Shown here: positions 22,413-35,706 of the stretch, in pieces
Numbering within the stretch: the stretch's first letter is position 1
How the letters are laid out: the number at the start of each line of letters is the position of its first letter
Source of the DNA: Glandiceps talaboti
Taxonomy: Eukaryota; Hemichordata; Enteropneusta; Spengelidae
NCBI RefSeq assembly: GCF_964340395.1
Contig: NC_135567.1
Location: 9,117,658 to 9,181,657 of the forward strand
Reading direction: 5' to 3'
Length of the DNA: 64,000 nucleotides
The notes under the pieces: model-generated
What the model saw: only the letters and a program-made list of their open reading frames with translations
Told to the model about the DNA's origin: nothing
The model's database searches: none
Program-made: the position numbers and the translations under genes

Positions 22413-23235
22413 CTCTTCTTTTGATTTCCGCGATTTAATGGCGATACGTATATAATACAGGTATACAACCAAAATGCATATTTGTAACAACCCGCATAAA
22501 TATATTAATTTGAGTAGAGATACATGTTGATAGGACTTGGTACGTAAAGCAATGCAAGCTTCGTATTGCTATTGTTGACATGTATATACTGAAGACAACA
22601 ATATCACAGCACACGTTATAATTTAAATATCGGATCGCAACGTCCTAATTATTTTCTCATAATTCACCGAAAAAACTAATCGAAAACATCACTTGAAAAT
22701 TATATTCTGTAGAATCGGATAAGAAATGCCACTCGAACCTTTCGCTATTATAGTATCCTAATTCATAAACAATGGTGAAAACTACGATGATATCCAAGCA
22801 TTAATTAAAATGTTGTATGTTGTTTTAAATGATATTCACAACTAATGTGGGTATCAACTAAATTATACTGCAACAGCCGATGTACCACATCAAGTTCTAT
22901 TAAGGCTAGCTGCCATCAGAATATAAGACAGGGGTGCGGCCTGGGAACATATTTGGAAAACATTTCTTATTTGAAGCCCTCCCCCTCCCCTTTGACTGTC
23001 AAAACTGTCTTGCGCTCCCCCGTAATGAACCCAGGCATTTTCTTAGCCCACAGACAATACATATTTTAATGTGTGTAATTATATAGCTCCCCTCGACCCA
23101 ACTTTCCGCCTTATGTACAGTTGTGCGGTATACTACATTAAAATAACAGTGGCAATCGAATTAAGTGTCCATACATAACATTCAAAGATTGTTCTACAAA
23201 TAGATGTGCGCTTTTCAAAAATGACTTACATTGAG

Positions 23236-23512
<277 letters not shown>

Positions 23513-24414
23513 TAACACAAAGCTTTTAGAACTTATTGCGGTGAGAAATGTTAAATTGTACTTGGTAAACCACCGTTCCTGTGGTTTAGTTTGGTTCAAA
23601 TGATAAAGCAAAATATTTAGTGTCGCCCACTTTTCAGACCCTTAGAATGTTCATGCCCTCCAATCGACCCCCCCCCCCCGTAAATTCTGACCGCAGCCAC
23701 AAAAGCGACTGAATAACCGAATGAACTCAATACAGCAATTACTATCGGGGTTTCAATGGAATTGTCAAATTTAGTGTTTGATTCAGACCATAAAAAAAAT
23801 CAAAAATTTAAAACTATTTTCTGACATTTTTTACAGCTACTTCAGTCTTTGTCAAGAGATTGACCAATTATTCAGAACACGTGAGCTTAAAGACACCTGA
23901 CAAGCTTAATAAGGAGTCATCGCAGAAGTGTATATCGCCCTCTGTCTCTGCATAGTGATGGTTGTTATACATGGTTGTAGATGGCTTCCTTCACTCCTCG
24001 TTCAAAATTTTAGGTTTCTATATCATGGAAGTCCACTTTGTCAATGTTGACAAAGTTTGCGGTCGGTTCTATGTCTATATGCCCGGAGATTTATGCTTTG
24101 AAGCCACCTGGTTACCTATGAGATTCTTAATGTGAATTGGTAGTACTCTTCCAGTCACCCTAATATGAAATTATTTACATGGTGCCGTGTTAGGCTAGCC
24201 TTTGAAAGGAATGTGATAGACAACTTCGCTCATACTTATCATGTCAGCCTTGTCTTATTGGACACCAGTAATTGCAACAGAGTTTTAGTTGGCTTAATGC
24301 ACGTGTTGACTCTGTATGAAGTAACGATTCTTACCAATGCTTCTGAAAATCCCTTTATGTAAGATGATACCTTGTTTGGTCATCCAGTATTTTAACCGAT
24401 TGATGAGTTAAGGA

Positions 24415-25348
24415 ATAAATCACCCCTGGGGATGGTATACCAAGATGTTGGTATACCATCCCTAGGGGTGGTGTATCGCTATTATATTATACCAGTATAT
24501 TGAAAACATCGTAAACAAGATAATAACTAAAGTTCTCTCGATTCATTTGTGCTACACCCCTCCCCTCCCCCTGAATAATTTGCATAACAATAAACTCTGA
24601 AACCAGCTGATCTGACGAACACTTCGGCCATGAGCATCGTCACTGGATTTATTTCATCTGCTACTCGTTTCTAGGTATAATATGTACATTGATCGGCTTA
24701 TTAAAAGTACACAATTATAAATAAACAGCCTGTATAAACTTGAAGTGGTTTATGAATACCGTATGCTTCGCGACGGCCGGCTTCGCGACTGGGTAGAGTA
24801 AGCTTGAGAAGATAGACATGGCGGCAGGTTGATATTTACAATAATACTGGAAGTTATTTCAGTAGATTTTCGGGTTTGCGGGTTTCCCTCTCGGATTGAT
24901 GACTGGGGACTGGATCCCAGACAAATTTATATTTAGATTAATGGCAAGTCGGTCAGTGTCAGCTCTTACACTAGCTTCATTTTTTATGACAGGACACACT
25001 TGCTTGTTTCCACTCCAGTTGCTAGCCGAGGCTAGAACTTAGTACAAGTATCTAACCGATCGCGTACATGTCTTGACCTTAGTAGGCGATGATTTGTACA
25101 AATACGCGATAACTCGGCTGCTTTCGAAATTTCCTTCATAATTTCCCATAAAGTATTGTCTCATTGCGTTTACTATTGAGTTTACTATCACTGCGGACTA
25201 CAACGTTCGTAAACGAACAGTGAACATCAACATTTAGAGGCGTGCCAACAGTTCATTATAATTATTGCTCATTTTAGACGTGCTAGTTCGATTTCTAGTC
25301 ATCTCAGATCTCTCGATTTGCGCCCTCAATATACTAGTATAATATAAT
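24415..25348 (+). mobile_element. Foldback composite element in copy B
   Basis: Begins with a hairpin (24415-24476) with arms CACCCCTGGGGATGGTATAC and complement. Next come inverted repeats ending CCAGTATATTGA at the left (24481-24503) and TCAATATACTAGTATAATAT at the right (25326-25348). A shorter relative in opposite orientation lies at 49071-49411 with the hairpin on the same side of the TIR. Copy A is uninterrupted at the matching site near 12270, so it inserted after the duplication. There is no ORF of note; it is probably non-autonomous. Confidence 0.8.
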
Positions 25349-25659
25349 TTCGATTTTGTGACTGTTGGTTTTCACAAAATTAATGTGTTCGGAGAAATAG
25401 GGTCAATCTGTTGACTTGGAGTGAATTGCCGTCGAAAAGTTCCAGTAATAATGTAAAATATTATTCAAATACATTAATTTTCATATGATCAACGTTGTAA
25501 CTTTTCTTCCTAGACATAATATCGATATGTAAGATTGTCTTCCAATGACAAGTAATCCTTGTACATGTCTGTATTACACTACTACATATATTCGTAAGAC
25601 AACAACCTGTAGAGATATAAATCATGTTATGCCATACATTACTGGAAGAATAAACTCAC

Positions 25660-25764
25660 CTCATTAGTAACAGCATTTATTTCAGCCTGTGATTCCAATA
25701 ACAGCTTCACAGCATCGTACTTGTTATAGTAACACGCTGCTAATAAAGGTAATTTCAACCAATC
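25660..25764 (-). CDS. Ankyrin-repeat gene, cassette B exon 1 (35 codons)
   Basis: A 105-base exon with LPLLAACYYNKYDAVKLLLE, a textbook ankyrin repeat core, then SQAEIN. Strong acceptor (AATTCTTTCAG) and donor (GTGAGTTT), phase 0. It is the most upstream ankyrin exon I can find. No further cassette is visible between here and 35 kb, so the gene's 5' end is either farther right or in unrecognised exons. The paralogue at 12638-12742 differs by 17 bases, 13 of them nonsynonymous. Confidence 0.83.
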
Positions 25765-26879
25765 CTGAAAGAATTAATACATGTGTATGAATTAGTAATT
25801 GATAAAACTGAAGAGATGATTGACATATGCTGTATGTCACTAGAAAACAAACATAGAGACAGCCTTACATTATTTTATGATATTTATGGCCTTATTTGAC
25901 ATGACGATACAGTGATCATTTCAATAGCCACACTCCACTGAAACAAGCTTAAGATAGGAAGATTACAAGATTATAATGGAAAATAAACCCTAAAGCACTT
26001 TTGACCTGAATAGCCTCACACACAATTGATTAATGTTTTTTGTTGACAGGAAACACTGAACTATTATATATTTTTGTATGACAACTCGCACAGGAGGGAT
26101 TAAATGCCAGCCTCTAATGACAACACTCTTACATACTAATAACATTCAATGTCAGACATTGTGAACATTTATTAGATTGATTCATAATATAATAGAATCA
26201 CTCCTAGCCTTGAAACAAAGATTTTCATTAAATATGAATATGACAGCTCCATCCCAGTGACTCGAATTTGACCAAATATCTGTCGACGTTTCTCATGTAA
26301 TCGTGTTGTAGAGCGCCTCCAACTGATCTTACCATTTCACTTTTGTTTTTATCAATGAGCTTTGGATTACATACGCTTATGATTTTTTTTTATCTGGCGG
26401 CTGATGTGTTTTAAATTCCTGGATATCTACTCTTCACATGCATATTGAGTTTATCTCATTATACTCGCTGTCATAGATTTGGTTCGTAACAATACTCTGT
26501 TATATCTTCGGAGAAGAATACCACTATTAACATTAGCATGCTGTCGCTAGCTGTAGTCATAATAATACCGAAGAGAGAAATATTGTTGAATGATTACGTG
26601 ACTATAAAAGAAGTGTGTAAAATCGAATTGTTTCTTTCCATAATCTGTGTGATTTCTTGTTTTCTTCCTATACACTTCTGGACCGAACATCACTCACTCC
26701 AAACCCCCTCCCAATTGTGTATGCCCGTATAACCTTTCACGGGACAACACATCCATAGCCTCGGTTCAAACAATGTGTTCTATGAAGTAACTAACTTCCT
26801 CGGTACGGCGCTACGGCAATTTAATTGTAATTTCCCCACACGGGACAATAGGGTTTTGAAATTAACGCACACATTTTTT

Positions 26880-27860
26880 TTTTCAAATTTATATTAAATC
26901 ATTTTGAACTTTTGTGGGCAATTTTATTAGTGAAGTAGATGTTGTCCCTTTTGTTGGTCTCCTTATTGATAAACATTTAAAGTGGACTAATCACATAGCA
27001 CATGTCCACAGCAAAATCAAGACGATGTGTGGTATGCTATTCAAACTAAGACATTTTTTACCAATAGACACTTTGATTCTCTTGTATTCATCCCTTATTC
27101 AGTCTCATCTTACCTACGGTCTAGAAGTTTGGGGGTATGCATATTCGACACATTTACATTGTATTTTGACGGCACAAAAGATGGCAGTCCGTGCGATGAC
27201 GTTTAGCTCGTATACGGATCATTCTGCCCCATTGTTCAAACAACTGAAAATCCTAGATATTTTCAAACTGTACAGATTTTCAGTCAGCTCTTTTATACAT
27301 GATCTGATGTATCACAAGTCTGCACACTCTATTACAGATTACTTTACTCTTATAGATCATCCCTATGATACAAGGCAAAGACATAGTGGTAACCTTTTTC
27401 TAGAGTATAATCATACAACATTTGGTCAATCTTCCATATCATACTCTGGCGTTAAAACCTGGAACAATATGCCTGTTGAGATTCGGTCTATTGGCTCACG
27501 CACGAATTTTAAAAAGAAAGTGAAGGAGTTGTTATTCTCAGAATATGTATAACTATAATGTCATGTACAACTTTATATTTCTTTCGTGAACTAACTGTGG
27601 TGATTGTATGTGTATCAATTTTACTGTTCCACTGTTATTTTGTGCTTTGTCATTTTGTTATGTTTCTTATTTGTTATAGTTTCTATGGCAATCTTGAACA
27701 TCGAATATATACACCTACAAGTACGAGTGTGCTTGTTAGTCACTAAGGGGATACAAGCTTGACTAGCTTTGCTATTTCTTGATCCCTTTTGCCATTTATT
27801 CTGTATGTGTATCTTTTTAAGAATAATTTTTATTATTATTATTATATTGGTGAATAAAAC
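26880..27860 (+). mobile_element. LINE 3' end with intact C-terminal frame
   Basis: A 212-residue frame (26914-27552) covers the region after the RT palm: VGLLIDKHLKWTNHI, the LTYGLEVWGYAY block, a TRQRHSGNLF motif and GVKTWNNMPVEIRS, ending near FKKKVKELL. It is followed by a 300-bp 3' UTR and an ATT-type tail at about 27828-27844. The 5' truncation is near 26880. No frameshift is visible in the retained part, so it is younger than the other LINE pieces. It sits just outside copy B. Confidence 0.9.
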
Positions 27861-29890
27861 TTAAACTACCAATCCTTATTTGTACAATTTGTCTCGTTTT
27901 AGAATTTTGAATTGACACTTTATATTATTTGTATCTGTATTTGGTTTCGATTTTTCCAATGAATATTCCTTACCGTTAACAAAACTAACGCTATATTGAA
28001 CGATATTCACCTTTAAAGTAGACATGAGATTACTCAGGTCAGTCAGGGATTTTGTAATTATAAACTACAAGAGCATTTTACCCTCAGATAATAATTGTCG
28101 AGGATTGGCGAATGAATGCAAGTTATAACGATCTAAACGGCAAAATATTGAGACGTGTGAATAAAGTAAACACGTAATTTTAATTGTAATCATCAGTGAA
28201 CGTTTCGATCGTTATTGTTTGATTGGAAACAGCGTGCGAAATTAGCGCTGGTTCGTTGATCCCTGACCAAAATTGTTTCGACTGTTTCACATAATTGTAT
28301 TAATATGTTGGTCCTTTTGACTGATTTAAACATGTGTTCAATAATATATCCTAATTTTAACAACACCAATCCATCAGACACTTTTTAACTAAAGATTTCA
28401 AGCTCCCGTGGTCTATACGCTGTAAAATATGGGAGCGATTAGTACTGTCTAGACAGAACAGCCGATTGTTTGTGTATAAAATTTAAATTTAAATCAATTT
28501 GAATAAGAATTATTTTATCGGTTACTCGTATATGACGATGGTGATAGTTTAATATCAGAAACACGTAATGCGATTTCTTAAATTTAATACAGAGCATAAT
28601 ATATATGATTTCATGATCGTGATCAGTATTTGAGGCAAACCCTATCTGTATTTACTCGATGCTTATACAATGAATCTATGAATCACGTGATTCAGACTTT
28701 GACTTTGACAAATCAAGCCGTTGGGGGTAGGAGTAAAATTTCTTGAATTTGCAAATAATGTAGATGAGTAAATCATTCACCCACAGTATATCCAATCTCT
28801 GTATCTGTAAATACATTGTATAACAAATAGCTGACACGTGACTATCAGTGACACAGGGTGCTCAAAAACAGAATGAATGGTTTCATTTTAAATGCATTAT
28901 CCACAGAGCTCTTACAAGTCTCTTAAATTTCATTATCTGTATTGGTCCTCATTCGTCGTTGTATCAGCAGGAATAGTCGTCAAGAGTAATATCCCACCAA
29001 ACAAATGAACTAATACTTTGATGACATATACATCGCTAATAATCAACATGTTTATATATGGTTTGTTTTACGTAGAGGAATCATCTGAAAAAAGCAGAGA
29101 TTGATTTGCATGGCGATAAACAGGCAAATAAGTTCACACCATTTTGACCTGTTAAGTATTTACAAGGGGTCGATTTCTTAGAATATGGTTGGTCAGATAA
29201 ACAGTTTCATTTTGCATAAATGAAATTAATTATAATCATTGGCTATTTAAACGGAGGATATAATATTCAGAAGTTTGTTCCTTCTCTCTTTCCACAGAAC
29301 ATCCAGTGCCACAGGTACATTACCTTTATTGTTGTTGTCTTTATTTTTCAGATGTATATTCATCATAACTCTGTATACACTGTCGATCAGCAAACACCGA
29401 AACATGTTGCACTGTCAGTATTAGTGTTTCATCATCTAACACAATTTATTGTCTATCATATCTGTTATTTCCAGTAACACATTTCATAAGTTTTCTTCTT
29501 GAATTTTCACTTTCATTATGTATAAGCTTGTCCTGTTTATAGCAACCACTATCTGCACTATGTATAGCCAGATCGTGTCGTATTTCGATGAAATGGTTAA
29601 TGCGCATTCAACCTTTATATTGTCCTCTAAAGTCAACATTTCGTTATAACTGTTAGTTGTGTTTTTTGTTGTTGTCTATTTGTTTGTTTGTTTGGGTGAT
29701 ATATATGTTTTTGTTTTCACGATACTTATCTCGCATATACCTGATTATACCGTTGATGAGGTTGGAATCCATTGAGGCTTTTAAAGATCCCTGACTGAGG
29801 TGGTTATCAATACATTACTTAAATCATTAATTGACATAGCAGAAACACTTTCTGGTAAACTATAAATTTCACAATACAATGACTGAAAAA
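27861..29890. other. No gene recognised
   Basis: AT-rich single-copy-looking sequence. Short open frames (for example 28193-28381 on minus and 29220-29477 on plus) have no recognisable domains or convincing splice context. Confidence 0.4.
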
Positions 29891-29895
29891 CATAT

Positions 29896-30240
29896 TTACG
29901 TATATCCAATGTAGTCCTCTTGTTGTGACAGTTGATACTTTGATAAACACAGCTTGGTCAACGAGAGTATGTCAATGGAAAGTTTATACACTTCGAGCAT
30001 ATCAGCTCTGTTCCATCTCATGTCTAAGCTTGTCAGTTTCAATGTCCGTAGTTTGTCACCATAGCAAAATCTCTTAAGCTGCTTAATCATCCTGGTGAAC
30101 CCACACTGCACTTTTTTCCGATAATACGATATCCCTTTCGCATGTGGGGACCACACCGGGGAAGCATAGTCAAGGTAGACGAACTAGTGATTTAAAGAGT
30201 GGTAATATAGTATCCTTCGATTTACAAGTGGATGCATTAT
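29896..30240 (-). mobile_element. LINE RT C-terminal fragment
   Basis: Minus-strand frames read KDTILPLFKSLVR, then after a one-base shift near 30180 VYLDYASPVWSPHAKG, followed by KVQCGFTRMIKQL, KLRTLKLTSLDMRWNRADML and EVYKLS. This is the conserved DYASPVWSPH to ADMLEVYK segment of LINE proteins. It is truncated on both sides. Confidence 0.85.
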
Positions 30241-30359
30241 TACCATTAGTAGTTAGAACAGGCTTGTGGGTATACGTCGGCCTTGTCTTATTTGCTGTCC
30301 TAGTGGTACATGGTATAGATGGCTTGGTAGTGGAGATTTGGATTGAAGGAATGTTTTAA

Positions 30360-33300
30360 GAGGGAAAAATAATGGTCCGTCGTTGGTAGCCTAGACTGAA
30401 ATCTAACGGTAACCACAGTCACTTATTCCTCTACCTACAAGAGCTCCCCAACACCCAAAGGAACAGTAATTTCCCTGTATACGTTGTATCTCTATAAATT
30501 ACACTGTTTTGTCAGTTGACTTGAGTATTATGATTTGGAAAGAAACAACATCGTGCAGTGACCAATATTTCATGAACATTTGACACTCACTACCTTAATT
30601 TTCGTTAAAAAAATTGTGTTTTTCTTATTTTGTCTAAGTTTTTTTAAGTTTTATTTTTATTATATCAGCGCCACATTTTTAGGGGGGGGGGTAATTTTGA
30701 ACACATTTTGGACAATGTTACAAATGTCTTTTCAGTATACTGAGCTGTTATTTATTTACATTATTTTGTAAACCGTATGATAACACTAATCCCACTCTGA
30801 CGGGTTAACCGCTTAAATGGTCAGAAGAAATGATAGAATTAAGTAGCTAAAATCATACGTTCGCTGTGTATGTTTGTCTTCGGACCGTTCACGGAAACCA
30901 AAATAATAATATTTATTCTTGCAATGTTTGAAGTTTTCAGTCAGTCAAATGGTGTAGCAAAATAACCAGTGCGTATTTCTATAGTAAAATGTTGTCTATC
31001 AATATTACGACTGTTGTTCTCCCAAATGTCGCAGCCTTTGAATGACAATATGACATAGGTTGTTTACGTACGACTCCTGAATAAACCAGTTGAATTTGTG
31101 TCACCTTTCGCTTTCTATATAACGACTCCCGATATGCTAGTCCTGCTTGCATATAGAGTAAGTCGTCCCTATCTTTCTCCGTCTTGCAAAGAGAAAGCAG
31201 TGAATTCGAAACCTGATTATTTAGTAATTTTACATCGCCTTGGCTACAAAAGTCCGAGTTCCGATAACCAAAATTCCCGAAATCAAGAGTTCAATCGTAA
31301 CTTCAGGTGCCCTCCATACGTTTGTAAGGTGGGCCATTTTTTTTACAGTTGGACTGGGAAAGTTCAGATTTCGAAACTTTTTGTAATCTTACTAGCGACT
31401 ACTATCGTCAACGAGATGTAAAATGAGTACATATTCGATCTATTGTTAATATTTGATAACTGAGTATGACATTCGCGTGTTATTGGTGCGGAGGCATTTT
31501 GCTTTTGCACTCACTATAGGCTTGTTATATTGTTTTCTGCAGGGCGGTGTTGAGCGAAACGCGTGCACCGACTGCAAGCAGGGCTACCCATATATAATAC
31601 TGTTTTATTGTTCAGCATTGGAAAGCATTCGTATTTTGTTCTGTACATTTTAATTCAAAATCCTGGAAAAAATTCTCTCAGTTCAGAAACTAATCGATGA
31701 TACAATTGTAACGTAAGCTATATACTGAGCATAGCTCGTACGTGTGATGTCCATTGTAACGCTAACTATGAAATATAATGAATCGATATAGTAATTATTT
31801 GACTAGATATACTGCATTGTTATTATTTAAGTGTTACTGTTCATTTTCATTGCCTACACTTATTTCCTATTTTGAAGTAAACCTCATCCTCGGCTCAATG
31901 TCAATGTTACTCATAATATCCGGAGATGACAACCAAAGCTGTACACAACTATAATATTATTAAAATACCGATGAAAACAAATATATGAGTTTATAATAAA
32001 TTGACCACATGATAAGCAACCATTACTGGATTATGAATGTAAAAGAATGTCATCATTTGCCTTTAGGATGTATTTAATGTGTAATTATTAATTGTGTATA
32101 ATAGTATATGTGACTATGATGTTAACTATCATGCTTTCAATACCTTCAATATAAATAACATTTATATTTGAAGGAGTCTGGTCGAAAATGTCCAGTGAAT
32201 GTTCATCCTTGGTAAGACCTATGCAACGCCTTGCTCTCGTTTAGTTCGCCTATATTTCAGTTGAACCAAATCATTTTTAACAGGTCGTTATTTCGCCGTA
32301 CACTCCCTCAGTAAGTAGACTGTTCACGTTAGAACATTTGTTTTGAGCGTATTATTCATAGGGACCCATAACATTTCTTAGATTGCATTGTGGTTTTCTC
32401 TGTCAATTCGTGCGACTCATTTAGTTCATAAAATTGAATGGGAGAGGGGTACTTCGAAATGTTTAGACAGGGATGTGCCGCCTACGCTGAAGGCGTTTAC
32501 CCATGTATAAATAAGGCACATACAAGACCGACTGTTAGGGATTTCTCAAGTAAAGTCTACCAGTAAGTCCTTTTTGTCTGATGCTGTCGTGATTTTTCTA
32601 AATTTGAGGTGTTGCCGATAATTTGTGAATTTCAGAGGAACAGTTGACCACATTCAGGGATTCTTTTGTGAAAAAGTGACCCATTTGGATGAATATATTG
32701 TCATCATCGCAAAATATGGTTTGTTTTGCGGCACCATTCTTAACGCGTCGTCCCACTGTACTGGTGGAGCGGAAGAAATAACAACCTCTGTTTTGCGAGA
32801 ATGACATATTTAATAAATTTCTAAGGGAGTAACCCCCTCCATCCCCACCCCAGGGTATTAATATTGAATCAGTGTCATTTGATGAATGTGTGACATAGAG
32901 TGGCCTGTAGATATCAATTTGATTTGTCATAATCATATTCGAAATAAATTGTGTTTGTCGAAGATGACGTTCACTCATCACACATTCACCATATTTTTTG
33001 AAGTTAAAGTAGTAACAAATAATTAAATAACAAAATCACAATCTATAAATTCAAAGCCCTTTAGAAGTTAACGGCGTACATGAGTGGGCCGAATTCTCTG
33101 TGAACGCTCTCTCAGTACGCATTTTAGAATTTTGCATCATGTTAGCGCCTAAAAGTGATGTAACGTCGATCATTCAGCTTGCACGTATATTCGTGATGAC
33201 ATTGGTTCGATGGCAAGTATTACAAGTTAGTAGCGGTTGAAATAAGCCGGACATCACATTACTTTCGAAGTACCTTTTCAAGAAAAGGCCAATGAGGGCG

Positions 33301-34640
33301 CACTGAAGAAGCATACAGTCTCTGTCTCTCCGTCTCTATCTGATAGAGGCAGTACGCGCGTTGTCGAGTTTGCAGACATGAGAGTTGCCAGTAACGCATG
33401 TGACTGGTAAACAACGCCTGTGTCTGGTTTAATACATATTCGGGTTTACGCCTGCGCATTTTGCACACGTTACAATTTGTTTGTGTATATAGTTATTCAC
33501 ATCATGCACATGTGTCACTTGTACTTCACGTGCAGTGCTAGTGCTCCTTCAAGTCACAGAATTGTCTGTGTTCCAGTCTAGATGTATACATCGCGAGAGC
33601 GTAGTGCAAGTGCGAACCAGAGGTGCGAACTTTCACGGTAAGTTGACCCCTGTTCTTTCATCGACAAAAATGTACATGTGTCACTATTATTAGAAAAACT
33701 ATGCGTGTGTCTGGATCACAACAACTTGTAATTGTGTGCTAATAAGTATACACTATTCCATGATGGCAATATTCTACTCTATTTCGACCGTAATACAAAA
33801 CAATCAATATTGGCAGCTGAATATTCCGGAGCAATCGCCGGCAACGATAACTTTGAATATTGTATATACCCAAATAACGTCATTATTTTGTATGATCATC
33901 ATATATAGCATTCTTGAATAGAATCTTAGCTCACGTCACAAGGGACTGATTCTCCATTGTCAGAAACGTTTCCCGTAATATCAAGCAGGACATGCAGTTT
34001 AGAAAGTAGTGTGTTTGTCGCTAGTATAGACCCATCCCTATGCATTGTCTCACTCTGAGTTGTAACACATAAACACAGATAAAGATAAGATAAGATAACG
34101 AGGTGTAACATTTATTATGCGTACATGATTATGAATGCATCTTTATGCTCAAAATACAATGTACAAAGCAATTGACACAAGTACAATTAACATTCTGTGG
34201 GTTTAAAATGGGCCATATAATGAGTTTTGAATAAACACAGCTGTTGGAATGAACGATGTTTTGAAGAGAACCATGCAAGATTGTGTATACATAGACAGTT
34301 TTCTGAGCTTTCCTAGTGACTAGCATGAAGTTTAACAACAGACATTGATACTGGTAGTAGTACTGTATTCTCAGCTGTGTCTACAGTCAGTCAATCTTTA
34401 CATGCATGGTAAAGCATACAAAAATAACATGCAGAAATGAAATGATTAAAATATATTCTTTTAACCAACTGATGGAGCACTGTTTACATCGACTAGAAAG
34501 TTTCCAAGAGGAAGTCTATCATCTGAGGTCAAAATATGCAGAAACTGAATGAAAATTTGAATTATCTAATGAAAAAGAAGAAGAATAAGTGCCTTTCTTT
34601 AATTTGTATAATGAGAATAAAGCATGAAATGATGAAATTC
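30360..34640. other. No gene recognised
   Basis: Open frames at 31098-31421 (+), 31453-31653 (+), 32598-32981 (-) and 33259-33468 (-) show no domain I can name. A G-run occurs at 30681. A stretch at 33540-33645 ending CACG followed by GTAAGT could be a plus-strand exon with a donor, but there is no other support. Confidence 0.35.
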
Positions 34641-34645
34641 ATCTT

Positions 34646-35706
34646 CTACCGCATAATTTGACAAAATTTAAAGATTCTTTCATCATGTACAGGAATCTTA
34701 GGAGTACACCATCTCCCCAACTCAATATAAATATTATAATCCAAAATTCTAAATTTAGTCACTAGTCTTCTACCAACTGGATTTTTAATTTGCAGAAGAT
34801 GTTTCTCAAAACCAAAAGCTGTTTTAAATAATCTAAATGTTCTCATTTTGTTTTTATTAGTACTTTTTTCTTCTAATGTCATTATGTAATTCCCTGTACC
34901 ATGATTACAAAATTCTAGACATAAGTCATAAAATTATGATGAACCTTCCTAGTATAATTAAACCTGCAAAGATTTGACCACACACTGTTCTCATTATATA
35001 AGTAAGTTTCTAATAATAAAATATAAATACCCCATGTTGAATAACACATAGAACAAATGTAGGCTGCTCACAATAAATTGTCCATCGACAATTAATCTAT
35101 ACCAATACTTTAACAGAAGTTTAATTACAGTGAAATTAGTGGGGAAATGACATAATTCTCCAACAATACCACATCTTGATATCTTATAAGAAACCCAAAG
35201 TAGAAATCTATAAAAAGAAAAAAAAAACATCAACAAGAATCTGAAAATTTCTCAATTTCATAACCCCAAACTTCACATCTGTAAGTCACAATAGCAACAA
35301 TTAAACAATCAAAGAGATCTAAAGCCACATCAATAGAAATACTCTAGTTAGAAGAAATAGTTATACATGAACTTAAGAGAGCTCTCGTGGATTTAAACTT
35401 CAAGTTATTGAGGTTTTGTTTAAATTTACTGTTAGAAGAAATAATGATACCAAGAAAACAGTATTCTCTTAGGCTTACATTGTCGAGAGTAAAATTATAA
35501 AAAATAAAATTTGGATTTCCTGTATTTACATATGACCTTGATTTCTTAATGTTGATTATTATTTTCTACTTTGTACAAAATAATGTAATTTAAATAAACA
35601 ACTTTGCAACTCAACTTTAATTTCTAGTGGTAGAGACTCATCAGCATATAAAAGACAATTCAGAGACACACTTGTAAGTTTCACAGGGCTATCATTCTTG
35701 ACAAAA
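34646..35706 (-). mobile_element. LINE RT and C-terminal remnant at the edge of the satellite
   Basis: Reading leftward: KNDSPVKLTSVSLNCLLYAD (second RT catalytic region, with ADE in place of ADD), LEIKVELQSCLFKLHYFV, a YCFLGIIISSNSKFKQNLNN block, DLFDCLIVAI and YRCEVWGYEIEKFSDS, then two frames (35236-34994 and 34882-34646) holding the C-terminus. Several stops and shifts interrupt it. Its 5' end coincides with the first satellite monomer, so the satellite either interrupted the element or grew from its flank. Confidence 0.85.

Noticed and set aside
24165-24362. 65-codon plus-strand frame conserved with copy A (12024-12230)
   Set aside because: The copy A version has an in-frame stop and no domain is recognisable; shared only because of the duplication.
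31098-31421. 107-codon plus-strand frame
   Set aside because: No recognisable motif, no splice context and no repeat relation; kept only as a possible chance ORF.
32598-32981. 127-codon minus-strand frame
   Set aside because: Low-complexity patches (GGDGGG) and no known domain; cannot be told from a chance ORF.
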